This document shows, piece by piece, positions 1-12,282 of a stretch of 64,000 nt of DNA (the stretch's first letter is position 1; each line of letters begins with the position of its first letter). Under the pieces are notes generated by a model. It was given only the letters and a program-made list of their open reading frames with translations. It was not told where the DNA came from and did no database searches. The stretch comes from Taxillus chinensis. Its lineage: Eukaryota > Streptophyta > Magnoliopsida > Santalales > Loranthaceae. A program made the translations under genes and the position numbers. The DNA is taken from assembly GCA_023512835.1 (NCBI GenBank), contig CM042092.1, positions 12,994,498 to 13,058,497 on the forward strand, read 5' to 3'.

Positions 1-60
<60 letters not shown>
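1..60. repeat. (TA)n microsatellite at window edge
   Basis: Thirty uninterrupted TA units lie at the left edge, so the repeat probably continues outside the window. Confidence 0.95.
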
Positions 61-63
<3 letters not shown>

Positions 64-2498
64 AAGAACATATAATATTTTCCCTTAAAAAATACAATTT
101 TCGCTTTTCAAGAAATAAAAATTATATAATAGATATTTAAGTACTCTCAAAACCATGAGGCAAGTTAAAATTATGCCAGAAGGGAAAGTTAAATTTGAAT
201 AAATAAATAAATATTTACTATTAAACACTTAATGGACACATAAAATTATACTTAATTAATACATGTTTAATCTGAAGAACTATTTGTTACAATATTCAAT
301 GACTCAAAATAAAATTCTCATGATAATAATTTAATATTTCATTCTTATTTAGCATATTGAATAAATAAAAAAAAAAAAAAGACAGAAATGTCATAAGCAA
401 AAATGCAATCACAACTATTCATCATGATCGAATGTTTCATATTACACATTCATTTAACTACAGTGGATTCTATAAAGATACTGTAGCAGATGAACAGTGA
501 TCACACTTGACTTATTACAGTTTTTTTTTATCCGCCTCATTAACTTTTGTATTACTAAAATTGTGTAATCAATAGATATCTGTGACGACATATCATCATA
601 TCATCAAGTGAATGAGAAGTTACGAGTAAATCATAGGATCGTTCACATCAATTATGATTTGACAATAATACCATGAGTCAGACTACATATATCATTTCTC
701 ATTTCTTATATATATGTAATAGGTGTACTCACTCATAAGATTCTTAATAAGTCCATTAATGCTCAAGCTGCACATTTTCTCTTGGACCGATTTTTTTTCC
801 TAGCTAACTTTGTCTTTAAGACGCACAAGACCGGCATCTTTGGACATTCTTCTAATTTTATTCTTTTTCTTTACTTATCTTGTTTCAAAAGGAAAAAGGA
901 AAAAAAACACTAAATACTAATTAAATATGGTTGATAGTAATTAACATTGGAGATCCAGTGTACATGACAAAAGTTAGTATTAGAGGAAAAGAGAGGCAGC
1001 AATAATTCCATATGTATAAAACCCACATGCAATATTATCATCAGCTTGGAAAAATAAGAGAGTACAGAGCAAGGGCTCTTATAACTATATAGATTTGTAG
1101 ATTTTCATCACAGTACGTACTTGAAAGTTGGGAGGAGTAGTCGATCGGATAAGATATGCTCACTGAGCGGTGGCCGGGGACTTTGTGCTTTCCTTCACTT
1201 TAATTGGCAAAGATGTGTTAAAGGAATTAATATGTCATTAATTAGGAACGAAAGTTGAGGAAACCGTTTCTTAATTAGGTACGTACAACATTATTCTGCG
1301 GAAAAAGTTAAGTGGAATCTGTTACTTGTCTTAACACTAAATTAATGATCGTGTGAGTGAGTCTCGGCAATCCATAAGCAGGCATCAATCAAATAAATAG
1401 GGATAAAAATTATTTTTTATCCATAATTTAAGTATATATAAAATTTATTTTTTTATCCATAATTATTTGTTGTACGTACATGGTTGCAGCTTTAAAATAT
1501 CTCGACCGAGTAGCGTGAGGCACAAGGAGCAAAAAGTAGTGGGGGAATATATAAGGAGGGCTGGGCCTGGGCGGTTCAGAAATCTTCACGGTCAATATAC
1601 GTAACGTGCGAGGATGCAGGTGGCGAGTCGGTGAGGTGAGAACTGAGTGGAGTTGGTGCGTCGACTCGTCTGCGGGTTCCGCATAGTCTTGGTTTGGTGT
1701 ATGTAGTGCATATACAATACAGTAGTTTGGATGTATGTACGTAGTGCTATAGTCCTGATTCTGTCCCGCGCTACTATCTTGGGCCTGGGTTGTTTAATGA
1801 AAATGGCCATTATTTAAATTTACAAATACACATATTTGTAATTAAATAATTATTTTTGGCTCACATATCAAAAATATAATCGATCTAAATAAAATAAGTT
1901 ACTTTTTTTTTGAAAAAAAACTTTATTTGTTAAAAAAATAATTATATTAATTAAATTCCGACAATCATTTTAGGTGAACTTTTGTAATTTTCATGGTATT
2001 TATCAATTAAGGAGATATTTGATTGTTGTTTTTAAAAACAGGCTTTTGTTTTTTAAATACAAAAGACAGTTACTTTATTTATATTTGGTGATTCAGGGCA
2101 TATTTTTTACTTTTTATTTTTAAAAATAAGTTGTTTTTCTTACTGTTTTTTTGTTTTGAAAAAAAGGAAACATATATAAACTAATGATATCAAGGTTATT
2201 TTTAAAATAATAATAAATGTATATATACATCTTATATTTTACTAATAGCTATACATATATATATATATATATATGCATATTTAACTATTCATCTCTTGAT
2301 TAGATTCATTTTAAAAACAAATTAAATCTAATATAAGTCTGTTTATAAACGAGGCACCGCACCGACCATACGATTATTGAGGAACCTATATATATATATA
2401 TAATACATAGAGGGAAGGGGGGCGCATTAAACTTGTAAAAACCCAAGAATTCAAATTAATCATTTACAAGTGTTCTTTATTTCAGCCTGGATACTTTA
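1..2498. other. AT-rich intergenic region, no gene recognised
   Basis: The stretch starts inside a (TA)n microsatellite (1-60) and is AT-rich, with stop codons in all frames. A GC-richer patch around 1,500-1,800 contains a 72-codon minus-strand open frame, but it has no recognisable motif and no splice context. The last few hundred bases hold TA runs near 2,250-2,275 and 2,388-2,402, which could provide a TATA element for the ankyrin gene that follows. No mobile-element ends were found. Confidence 0.6.
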
Positions 2499-3306
2499 AT
2501 GGCTTCAGATGCTGAAGAACAAATGCTGAGGGATCTGCCTCTAAACGCCATGAAAGGGAGATGGGAAGAGGTTATAGATTGTTACTCCCAACACCCAAAT
2601 GCTCTCAAAGCCAAGATCACACCGGTCGGTGACACGGCACTGCACTTAGCCATATTCGACGGCAGAGAAGAGGTGGTCCAAAGGCTGGTGGGCATGGTCA
2701 CCAGCGAGGTTCTGGAGATAGGGAACGATCAAGGCAGCACCCCGCTCCACTTAGCTGCGGCCTTGGGGAGTGTCCCCATGTGCCAGTGCATCGCCGACAA
2801 GGACCCGACGCTGGCCGGGTGCTGCAACAACAAAAACGAGAACCCTATCTTCACGGCCGTTCTCCACGGCAAGCTGGATGCTTACCGCGTCCTCGTAAGC
2901 AACCCTGGCAGCAAGTGTTATGCCGAGTCCCGGAACGGCGATGGAGACACCATCCTTCACGCTGCCATTTGTGGAGAATTTATTGGTGAATGAAGACTAC
3001 TCTTGACTCTCTGTTTTTTGGTTTTTTTTTTTTTTGCTTTTTTTCCCTCTACTATTTATTATTACTAATTAGATACTAACAATTTGTTTATGATTTTTTG
3101 GGGGGCGGGGAACTTACAATATTGAAAGAATTAGCATTTGAAATAAGTCATCATTTCAAGGACCTGATGACTAAAATAAATGCTACTGGGTTCACCCCTC
3201 TGCATCTGTTGGCTTCTAAACCGCATGCCTTCAGAAGTGGAAGTTACCTGGGTTGGTACAGCCAACTCATATATCACTGTAAGATTTTACATGTTTGGAC
3301 ACTCCA

Positions 3307-3350
<44 letters not shown>

Positions 3351-3693
3351 CAAAACGGAGATCACGGTGATACTATTTTGTTTAGTAAAGTGAAGCTATT
3401 CTAAGGGGGCTATATATTACTTATAATTTCAGGTCTACTGGTAGAGGAGCTGAAGCCAACGAGTTTGGAATTGATGAAGCCCCCGAGTGCGAGCAAACCT
3501 GCAATAATATTATTCGATTATCCCAAGAACTACGAGGCATGCTTCTTCTTGTGTGCACCGCTTGTTAAGTTTTTGGACCGGAAGCGGTTAGTATCGCCAA
3601 GCAGAACGGGTAAATTAATTGGGTTTTGCGTTCCTGATTTTTCTTTAATTTACTGGGATCATATGTAGAATTGGTCGCTCTTACCTATAACTT

Positions 3694-3737
<44 letters not shown>

Positions 3738-4925
3738 GTTCTGTGAAAATTGCGTATTATAATTCAATTTAGCACTCATTTGTTGATTCCAAATGCTGAG
3801 CCTGTTACATGTATAGGAGAATCAAGCACAGGGTCAGCGGACAAACAGAGCGAAATCAGCATACCGATTGAAGGTGAATTTTAAAATAGTAATCCATATA
3901 TATTCGGTGAAAATTGAGTATTATCATTCAATTTAGCTTTCATTTGTTGATTCCAAATGCTGAGCCTGTTACAGGTATAGGAGAATCAAGTACAGGGCCA
4001 GCGGACGAACAGAGCCAAATCAGCATACCGATTGGAGGTGAATTTTAAATTAGAAATCCATATATCCGATCAATATAATTTATGTCCGTTCATTAAAAAC
4101 ATTTATGAAGGTTGAAAAAAAAAACACTGTTAATAATTATAATTTATGTCCGTTCAGTATAAAGTAGGACATAAATTATAAACAGACTAGGCTTTTAAGG
4201 ATCGATCCATACATATCAAATCCGTGCAAATCGGTCTACAGATTATTTTTTAAATTTTTTTTAAGAATTATTAATTATCTTATCTATCTAGTATATTAAT
4301 ACGTATAACTTAAACATATTAATTTTAAAATTAAAATTTAGAAATATAAATTTTAAAATATAATTTTAAAATTAAAATTTTAAAAAATATTTAACAAAAT
4401 TAACTTATAATATTTTTAAAATTAAATTAAATTTATTTTTTAAATTTACCGGACAAGTAAATTTTAATCCAATTAAAAATACAGACTAAATGAGTCAATT
4501 TATTGAAGCTCGCTCCATCGCGGATGGACCAATCCATTCTACAACCCTAATGAAAACTACCGCCCAAATATGTTAAATTTTTATGTTGGCTAACCCGGGT
4601 GAGGCTGTCAGGGAGCACGAGGCTTGCATCTCGGCCAAGCATAGCATTAAGGTTATATTTGGTTTAATTATTTTTAAAAATATAATTATTTTTAAAAACT
4701 TAAGTTAAAATAAATTTATATAACTCATAAATAACTTTAAAATATATAAGTTAAAAATCATGATATTATTTTTAAAAATATAATTTTTTTTATCGTGAAG
4801 TTAGTTAAATAAAACTTGCCCATAAGTCAAAACAGATCATTTATCTATATTATGTGAAAATTAATTTTGTATTATAGTTCAATTTACTTCTCATTTGCTG
4901 ATTCCAAAGGATGATCGATGAGTCT

Positions 4926-4957
<32 letters not shown>

Positions 4958-6252
4958 GGAGAATCAAGCACATGCCCAGCGGACATAGAGAGCCAAATCA
5001 GCATATCGGATAGAGGTGAATTTTAAATTACAAATCCATATATCCAATCGACATATTCTATGGTTCATTAAAAGCATTTATGAAACCATGGTTAGTAATT
5101 ATAATGGGGCTTTACCTTCCGTTCAGTAGAAAGTGACCACAGAGGACCACTACCGCCAAACTGGAATGTCATCTTCGCCTGCGTCAGATTTTTACACAGG
5201 AGCATCCTCGTTGTCCTCGGCATAGGTATTTATGTATATCATAAATCTTAAATAATGTAGTCTAAATTATAAATTCTAACCTTTGGCTTTCTTGCAGGAT
5301 CAAGAGAAATTAAGAAGATTGAAGCGAAGAAGAAGAAGCACACATGGTCTGTACAGCTCCTGAAGAGGCTACTTGAAAATTATCAACCGTACGAAGACTT
5401 TGGATCTGCACCCAATAAACTTGATATTATAAACTACCCTTCTATCTTTAATAACCAAGAGAACATGGAGATAACAAATGCTCCTGCAGCATCCCCCCAA
5501 GCTCAGAACAATAATTCGGTTGACAAAAATAATATGCCACATCAAAATTCCGGTAATCAATCATGTATCAATGTATGTATGTGTGTGTGTGTGTATGCAT
5601 GCATGCATTATTTATGTGTGTGTATAATGTTTTATAAATCAGCCCTCAACATTTGTATCTATATAAAAGTTTTATATTAATTAAATCAGCCCTCAGTACA
5701 TGTGTATGTTGTCCTTGTGTCTTTTGTCCTGTCGGCAGAACAAAGAACGCAGCCGAAGAAGGTTTACACGCCCATACTCATCGCTGCTGAGGAAGGAATC
5801 ACGGAAATTGTGGGTATGATCCTAGACACATTACCGGTGGCCATACACAACACCAACGCCGATGACAAGAACATAGTGCACCTGGCGGTGGAGCACCGTC
5901 AACCCCAGGTTTTGAAGCTATTAATGAAGAGGAGGCTCCTTAACGAAACCTTGTTTGGCAAGGTTGATAGAGAAGGCAACAGCGCACTGCACCTCGCCGC
6001 CATGCTCACAGGCTACCGGGCTTGGAACATTCCGGGAGAGGCTCTGCAAATGCAATGGGAAATAAAGTGGTACGAGGTAAGCGGACAATATATATATATA
6101 TTATTTTGTAACATATACCGAATGACACCATCGACCGATCATGATCAGCTAGCTCCATGTATATATACCAAGTTGATTTTATCAAAATTAATTTGGTTGT
6201 GTTGGGAATTGTGCCTTCAGCTCCTCAATATAAAGTAACAGACACACACACA

Positions 6253-6320
<68 letters not shown>

Positions 6321-6952
6321 GATGACTGGCTGGCTGCATGCAGTACGTTAAGTACACGATGCCGCTACACTACTTTGTCAGAAACAACAGGGCAGGCAAG
6401 ACCCCAAAAGACATCTTCATAGAGTCGCACAAGGAACTCATGCAGAAAAGCGTCAAGTGGCTGAAGAGCACTTCCAGCTCTTGCTCCGTCGTGGCAGCAC
6501 TGATTGCGACGGTAGCCTTTGCGACGTCCTCCACCGTGCCCGGTGGCAACGACGAGCACAGTGGCAGGCCCACGCTAGAGAACCATGTAGCGTTCCAGGT
6601 GTTCACAATCTCGTCGCTCGCGGCGCTCTGTTTCTCCGTCACCGCGCTCTTGATGTTCCTGTCCATCCTCACGTCACGACACCAGGAGAAGGACTTCGGC
6701 CGAGGGCTACCGAGGAAGCTGCTTCTGGGTCTCTCGTCGCTCTTCGTGTCCGTCGGCGCCATACTTGGGTCCTTCTGCGCCTCCGAATCCTTCGTGCTCA
6801 GTGACCAGATCAAGTTTGGAGCCATTCCGGTCTACACCGTGACGTGCCTGCCGATGACCATCTTCGCCCTTGCGCAGTTCCCGCTGTACGTTGATCTCCT
6901 ATCAGCCAACTTTAGGAAGTTACCGTTGCGCAGTTATAAGTCCACGCTGTAG
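2499..6952 (+). CDS. Ankyrin-repeat PGG-domain membrane protein (ACD6/ITN1-like)
   Basis: Ten exons join in one frame to 759 residues: 2499-2985, 3135-3278, 3433-3609, 3817-3873, 3981-4037, 4959-5015, 5127-5225, 5298-5552, 5739-6076 and 6344-6952. All junctions have GT/AG. N-terminal ankyrin repeats are visible (GDTALHLA near residue 44, GSTPLHLAA near 79, GDTILHAA near 150, GFTPLHLLA in exon 2). A second ankyrin block (TPILIAAEEG, NIVHLAVEH, GNSALHLAA) lies in exon 9. The last exon carries the PGG domain (TPKDIF...HKEL, then STVPGG) followed by about four hydrophobic segments, so the C terminus sits in a membrane. In this plant family such proteins act in defence, cell death and salt/ABA signalling; the role of this copy is inferred only from family. 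Exons 4-6 are tandem copies of one 57-nt phase-1 exon. The exon 3 and 4-6 junctions are predictions and should be confirmed with transcripts. Confidence 0.88.
3312..3345. repeat. (AT)n microsatellite in ankyrin gene intron 2
   Basis: A run of alternating A and T lies in the intron between the second and third exons. Confidence 0.9.
3695..3732. repeat. (CA)n microsatellite in ankyrin gene intron 3
   Basis: Nineteen CA units lie between exon 3 and the first 57-nt exon. Confidence 0.9.
3765..5126 (+). repeat. Tandem triplication of a 57-nt exon with its flanking introns
   Basis: Three exon copies (3817-3873, 3981-4037, 4959-5015) share their length, their phase and most bases. All begin GAGAATCAAG and are followed by GTGAATTTTAAA. 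The upstream intron text (a polypyrimidine and TTGATTCCAAATGC-like stretch) and the downstream text are also repeated. After copy 2 a copy of the exon-7 acceptor context (CCGTTCAG, 4150-4157) is left, showing that the duplicated unit reached into the next exon. The 900 bases between copies 2 and 3 are AT-rich. Confidence 0.9.
6256..6317. repeat. (AT)n microsatellite in last intron of ankyrin gene
   Basis: About 31 AT units lie 26 bases upstream of the last exon's acceptor. Confidence 0.93.
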
Positions 6953-7676
6953 GCCTCAACCTGGTGCTGTATTCATATATATGCTTTAATTTGGTTTGCA
7001 TGTGTGAGTGTGAAGCGAGCTTCGTTAATTGCTGTGTGCTTTAATTACCTGATAAGGTTTCTTCCACAGTTCCACTTCGTCGTCAATAGCCTTCACAGCC
7101 CATCTGCCATGTGCTGATGTGCATGGATTAATTCGAGAGTTTCAAGTGTTTGACTCACCCATTTCCAATAAAATAATCATACTGGGAGAAAGAATCATTA
7201 ATTTTTATTTTATTTGTTTTCAAAAAGCATTCAATAAATGTTTTATTTTCAGCATATAAAATAAAGTTTTCAATTTATGTCAATAGTGATTTCACACTTG
7301 CAAGAAAACATCACTTTCTTTTCTTCTTCCTTTCCCCCTAAATGTTGTAAAAAATAATTAATCAATTAAGAACATTTATTTTATTACAATAGATTTATAT
7401 AAAAACAAATTATGACATTTGATATTAATATTTTTATTAATATATAATACTATCATATTTAATCCAATTCATCAACCAATACATAACATAAAATGATAAA
7501 AGGATAGGACAACTTTATCACTTATCCCTAACATTCACACTATCAGTTATTCCTTAGTTTTTTTTCTAACTTTATCCTTTTACTAACCTATTTATTTCTT
7601 TATTATTTAATTACTTATTTATGTCTTAATATACAACTTTTTGTATTACATAATCATCATTAACACACATGTGTAT

Positions 7677-7867
7677 TAGGGTTATTAAACGAGACCGGAC
7701 TGGCCCAGCCTATCCTGTTTGTGGGGCGGGCTGAATGCTTATTATTATTATTATTATAATTATTATTATTACATATACTATATATACAAATATATATATA
7801 TTCAATAAGTATCTTATTACAGTCAGCCCGCGCGGCTGTGGGCCTTTGATCCATTTAACACCCTAGA
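7677..7867. mobile_element. Possible hAT-like MITE
   Basis: A roughly 190-bp island begins TAGGGTTATTAAAC and ends GTTAAATGGATCAAAG... when read from the other strand (plus-strand end ATTTAACACCCTAG). The ends are therefore imperfect inverted repeats (TAGGGT..TTAAA). The interior is GC-rich near both ends (GGCCCAGCC and GTGGGCC) with an ATT repeat in the middle. I found no clean 8-bp target duplication, so this is tentative. Confidence 0.35.
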
Positions 7868-8861
7868 CACATGCTAGCTTTAACATTACTTTTGTAATTT
7901 TCCTGTATAATTTATATTTTAGAATATCAAAAGTGCACTACGTGCAAAGAAAATTATTATTTTGATTTCAAATATAATAACCAAAATTACATATATGTGT
8001 TTTAATTAATTCTTAATAAATAAATTTAAGGGTTATACTAAGTCATAATGACCAATATATAATTAAAATAACAAAAAAATCTACGTTAAATAAACAAATT
8101 TCAAATAAAATATGATATATGATTTAAATTGTTATGTAACTCCAAGATACTAGAAGTAGCTTAAATAATATTGAATTAACAAAATTTAAACACAATATAT
8201 TTGAAGTACAATAGCAACTTAAAATATTAAAAGTTTCAAAACTTGAGATAGAAATACATGCATGTATACATAAGAAAAGCACATCATGTCATAATAATCA
8301 TATCGTTATAATACATGAAATTTCGCACATAAACAAAACAAACCAAATATTTATAGAAATCAAATATAAACGCCCATTCAGCTTCATCCTTGTACATTTA
8401 TACTTATTTTCGTTTTTGTATACTTTGACAAACTGTTTTTTGTTTTTGGAAGATTTATAAACTATTTTCCTTTACTTTTTTGTTTACTTATGTAATATAC
8501 TTTTATAAAAAAACAATTTAAAATAATAAAGTATTGAAATTTTGTATTAAACATATGATTAAGCACTTTTTTATTACATTTGTTAATTTATTTATAATAT
8601 TTATTTTAAAATGTTTTAAAATTTATACATATGTATAAATTTAAAAAGCGCCAACATTTAAATTTGGATATATATAGAGAGAGAGAGGGAGAGAGAGAGT
8701 GTGCGTGTGTTTTTAAAACAAAATAAATATATGTATAGAGGGCACAAGAAAATTGACTAAATTGTTATAAAAGAATAGTAATTAATGCTCCTATCAATTT
8801 GAAGATACAGATTGTTTTTTCTATTAATTATCTTTACAAGTGATGTTCCTTGTTTCTTTTG

Positions 8862-8870
8862 ATATATATA

Positions 8871-8906
<36 letters not shown>

Positions 8907-8986
8907 TGTATGTATGTATGTATGTATGTATGTATGTATGTATGTATGTATATGTATGTATGTATGTATGTATATGTATGTATGTA
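8862..8986. repeat. (TATG)n tetranucleotide repeat
   Basis: An AT run passes into about 25 TATG units with a few TA slips. It looks highly mutable and is probably polymorphic between individuals. Confidence 0.93.
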
Positions 8987-9899
8987 TTAAAAACTATTAG
9001 CATTTAAATTTGAGAAAATATTTTAGAATGATGTTAAAAATATCATTAGGAACCTTCACTAATCACTATTACATTGTATAGGGACAGTTTTTAAAATTAT
9101 TTGAAATATGTATTTATTTTAATTTTTTAACTTCATATATATATATATATATTAATTTTAAGGATATTTTTTAACAAACCATTAAAATTAAACTCACAGT
9201 TAAATGACTAAAAAGTATACCTTTTAATAATAAATATGTTAAAAGGATAATTTTGGTATTAAATTTTTATATTTTAAGAGTAATTTTGGATAATATAATC
9301 ATGGAATCTCATCTTTTTTTTATATAGTGATCTCATATATATACACACACACACACACTCAAAATCTACTTAGTAAACTCTAACCTGTATTTTTTTATAA
9401 TAAATAAAATAATAATTTATTATTATAACTTAAAACATAAAAATACAAAACACGTTAAATACAAATCTAATCAATGTTCACCTAGAATTTTGGTTCTTTG
9501 TAAGGGAGTACTTAATAATTCCAATTACTAAGGGTGTAGGGTGTGAATGGACTAAAGTTTGCTTAGGGACCAAACTAATTTGATCAATTTGAAAATATGT
9601 AATTATTTTCTAACCAATTAAGTTCAATTTAGCCAAATTTTTACTACTTTGGTTTTGACTAGTTTTAGTCAATTTTCAAATGCTACAACAAAAACTAGCC
9701 TCACCTAGATGGCTAGATATAAAAGACGCCGTGTTGTGTTATTTTAACCAACAACGAGTTTTTTCTAGCCTTTGGATATATTTATTTGAGAAAGGTCACA
9801 CCAGTGAATGTATCATATACAGTGCATGCTCCACGTGTACAGGACAGTGCTTCAACAGGACTAACATGATATCATTGCATTCATATTACAGTATTTCAG

Positions 9900-10001
9900 G
9901 TCACAGGGGAAGGCATTGAACATTACAAGAATTTCATAACTAAGAGCCCAGGAATAATGAAGTGGCACAATGAGAGTGTGCAATCTAACTTTAAAAACCA
10001 G
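9900..10001 (+). CDS. Isolated exon-like open segment, unrecognised
   Basis: A 102-nt stretch is fully open in one frame (34 codons, reading VTGEGIEHYKNF...). It is bounded by a good acceptor (TATTTCAG) and a good donor (CAG|GTGAGA). Its length is a multiple of three. I do not recognise the protein, and no partner exon was found on the left. The Athila element begins 480 bases downstream, so the rest of the gene may have been separated or lost. It could also be a relic or a chance open segment. Confidence 0.3.
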
Positions 10002-10480
10002 GTGAGAAACCAATTATGACACTAAACCAAGATTTACTAAAGTAACCCAAAGTGAATTTATTGGACTGCATAGTAAGCTTGCCCACATGACTAACAGGGC
10101 TGCTCCAATTGTCATGCTTATGAATAGGAACTCTATGATGTCTGACCCTCCTTGTCCAAAGTTGTAGCCAAATAAATGGAAACTCAAATTTAGGAATTAG
10201 AACTTTAAACTGGAATAGATATAAGGATGTGTGTGTATGTGTGCATGCACCCATGCGTGATACCAATATGGCATCTAACTGTGCATACACATTTTTAAAA
10301 ATATATATCATGAAAAAAGGATATCAAAAAATTTCATGGCTCATTTGACTTTTTTAGTATCGCAATCATAAGGTGAACACGCTTATGTTAAAAGAAAAGA
10401 AAAACGCTTAGACCTGACTTCTAACATCTTTACGGCATACAAAAATAACAGATCTCCCAATCAAAATTGAATTTCATGCT

Positions 10481-11781
10481 TGTTAGGGGTTTTTCTAACA
10501 CATTTTAGTGTCAAATGAAGGGGATTTCATGATTAAAGATCACATCTTTAACTTCATTTTGATGAATTTGAATGATTAATCAACTAACCCCCTAACATAG
10601 CATTAGTAGATCCTTTTGTGGTGTTTTTGTTGTCTTTGAATGGAAAACAGGCCAAGTATAAAGTCCAAAAGAAAGAATGAAGGAGCAAGGGACAATGCTG
10701 GCTCCGGTCATTTCAAATTTGAAATGACCAAAAAGAAATAGCGGAACCAATTGAGTTGACCGAAGTTCCAGAGAGCTTGATCATTTGAAATGGTCATTTG
10801 AAATTGAGTTGACCAAATGAATTGACCAGGGCGGTTCCGACATGTATTCTGGTGATCAACGAATCCTCATAGATGCCACGTGTACGCCTGTAATCCTTTA
10901 TTAAAGGATCGACGATGCTCATTCAACCTTTTTGAGAGGGAAACGAGTTTGAATTAATGGAGGGAATAGTTTAACGGTTAGGGAGGCGGTTATGCGAGAG
11001 AATTGTAAGACAAAAGGGATTTTTCATGTAATTTGGGGAATCGTTCATTACGAGAGAGAGGAAATGTATTGGGTGCTCATAGTAAGAACAATGGTTTTCT
11101 TATTTGCTATGGTAGCTTAAACCTCCATGGGAGGAGGATGGATTTGATGTAAGTTTTTAATTCCTTTTCTTTTGGTTAGTTAATTTGAAATTCCCTGTTA
11201 TGTTTATCAAGTCTTTTGAATTAGCATGTGAGATTTAAGTTGGCCACCTTAATTCTTGTATAAGGTTAATCAATTATGGATCGAAAGAAGACATTGATAA
11301 CTCGGATAGTTAAGAGACTTGACTTGCTAAGATTATAATTTGCGAAAGCGTAATCTTCTTGTAACCTAGTTAGGGTTGGTGTGATGCCAATCTACACTCA
11401 AACAACTTAAGCACATAATGGGTTGCCCGTCCCCCGAGCTAGGGTATACCTGGCTAGATCACTCGAAAGAGGCTAGTACATGCAAAGGTGTTGGGTTTTA
11501 AACAAAAAGGGAAGTTTGAATTAATATGCCTTAAGAACAAGAGATTAATTAATTACATTGATTGACATCCAAATCCCTATTTTCTCCCATAAGAACATTT
11601 ACATTGCTTTGTTTAATTAAATTACAACATTCAAATTGCTAATGATACAAAACCAACTTTAGATACATCATGGATTTACAAAATAAGCTTTTTACTTGAT
11701 CACTTTCCCTGTGGGTTGACATCCGGACTTTGAGTCCACTTTATTACTTGTAACGATCCGTATGCTTGGGAAATGCTAACA
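10481..11781 (+). repeat. 5' LTR of Athila-like element
   Basis: This 1,301-bp direct repeat is paired with 21,179-22,497. The ends are TGTTAGGG...GCTAACA. It contains a 24-bp perfect palindrome (arm GGTCATTTCAAA, 10,706-10,729) followed by further copies of the arm. It should hold the promoter and polyadenylation signals, but I could not place a TATA box with confidence. Confidence 0.95.
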
Positions 11782-11787
11782 AGTTTT

Positions 11788-11805
11788 TGGCGCCGTTGCC
11801 AGGAA
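11788..11805 (+). other. Primer binding site, tRNA-Asp type
   Basis: TGGCGCCGTTGCC lies six bases after the 5' LTR end. It is complementary to the 3' end of plant tRNA-Asp, as in Athila elements. The continuation AGGAA departs slightly from the usual GGGGA. Confidence 0.85.
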
Positions 11806-12282
11806 AGTAACAAAGTTGAAAGTACATTTTGTGATTAGTGTGGAAGCATACTTGTTGTAATTACCAAACTCCGTGTGCGGTATTATGCTAGGTATGTGTT
11901 CATTGTTGTTTTTACAGGTGCGAATGAATGAGCAAGCGTTACATCAACGTTTGAAGATTTGTTTGATCTGAGCCGAGCGTCATTCTTTGCTAGATTGAGA
12001 AAGCAAAGGGTGCGCGTCAGCAAGCATTGAAGAAGAATCAAGTCTGTTCCCTGGATTTTGGAGTAATCAAGAGTTTGATTTGCGAATTTGTTGTGGGAAC
12101 AAGAAAGTGTTGAATCGTGTTCGGTTATGGAAGAACAACAACGCGGCGCAGGAAGATAATGGGTCAGATCTCGGGCCAGTTGGGAGCATCATACTCCGAC
12201 GTTTCGATATCGAAACCCAATCTATCCACCACCTCTCTTGAGAGAAAATTTTGAGTTCTCTCCATGACTTATTAATTTAGTA

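Larger units (their letters stand above)
6953..9899. other. AT-rich intergenic region with simple repeats
   Basis: The 3' flank of the ankyrin gene is followed by AT-rich sequence without a convincing coding frame. It holds a possible small DNA transposon (7,677-7,867), a (GA)n/(GT)n patch near 8,680-8,710 and a long TATG repeat. A 79-codon open frame at 9,680-9,919 has no recognisable domain. Confidence 0.55.

Noticed and set aside
1592..1810. Small minus-strand gene in the GC-richer patch
   Set aside because: No motif, no splice partner, and no recognisable family; insufficient support.
8862..8986. CRISPR-like or satellite array
   Set aside because: It is a simple tetranucleotide repeat without spacers.
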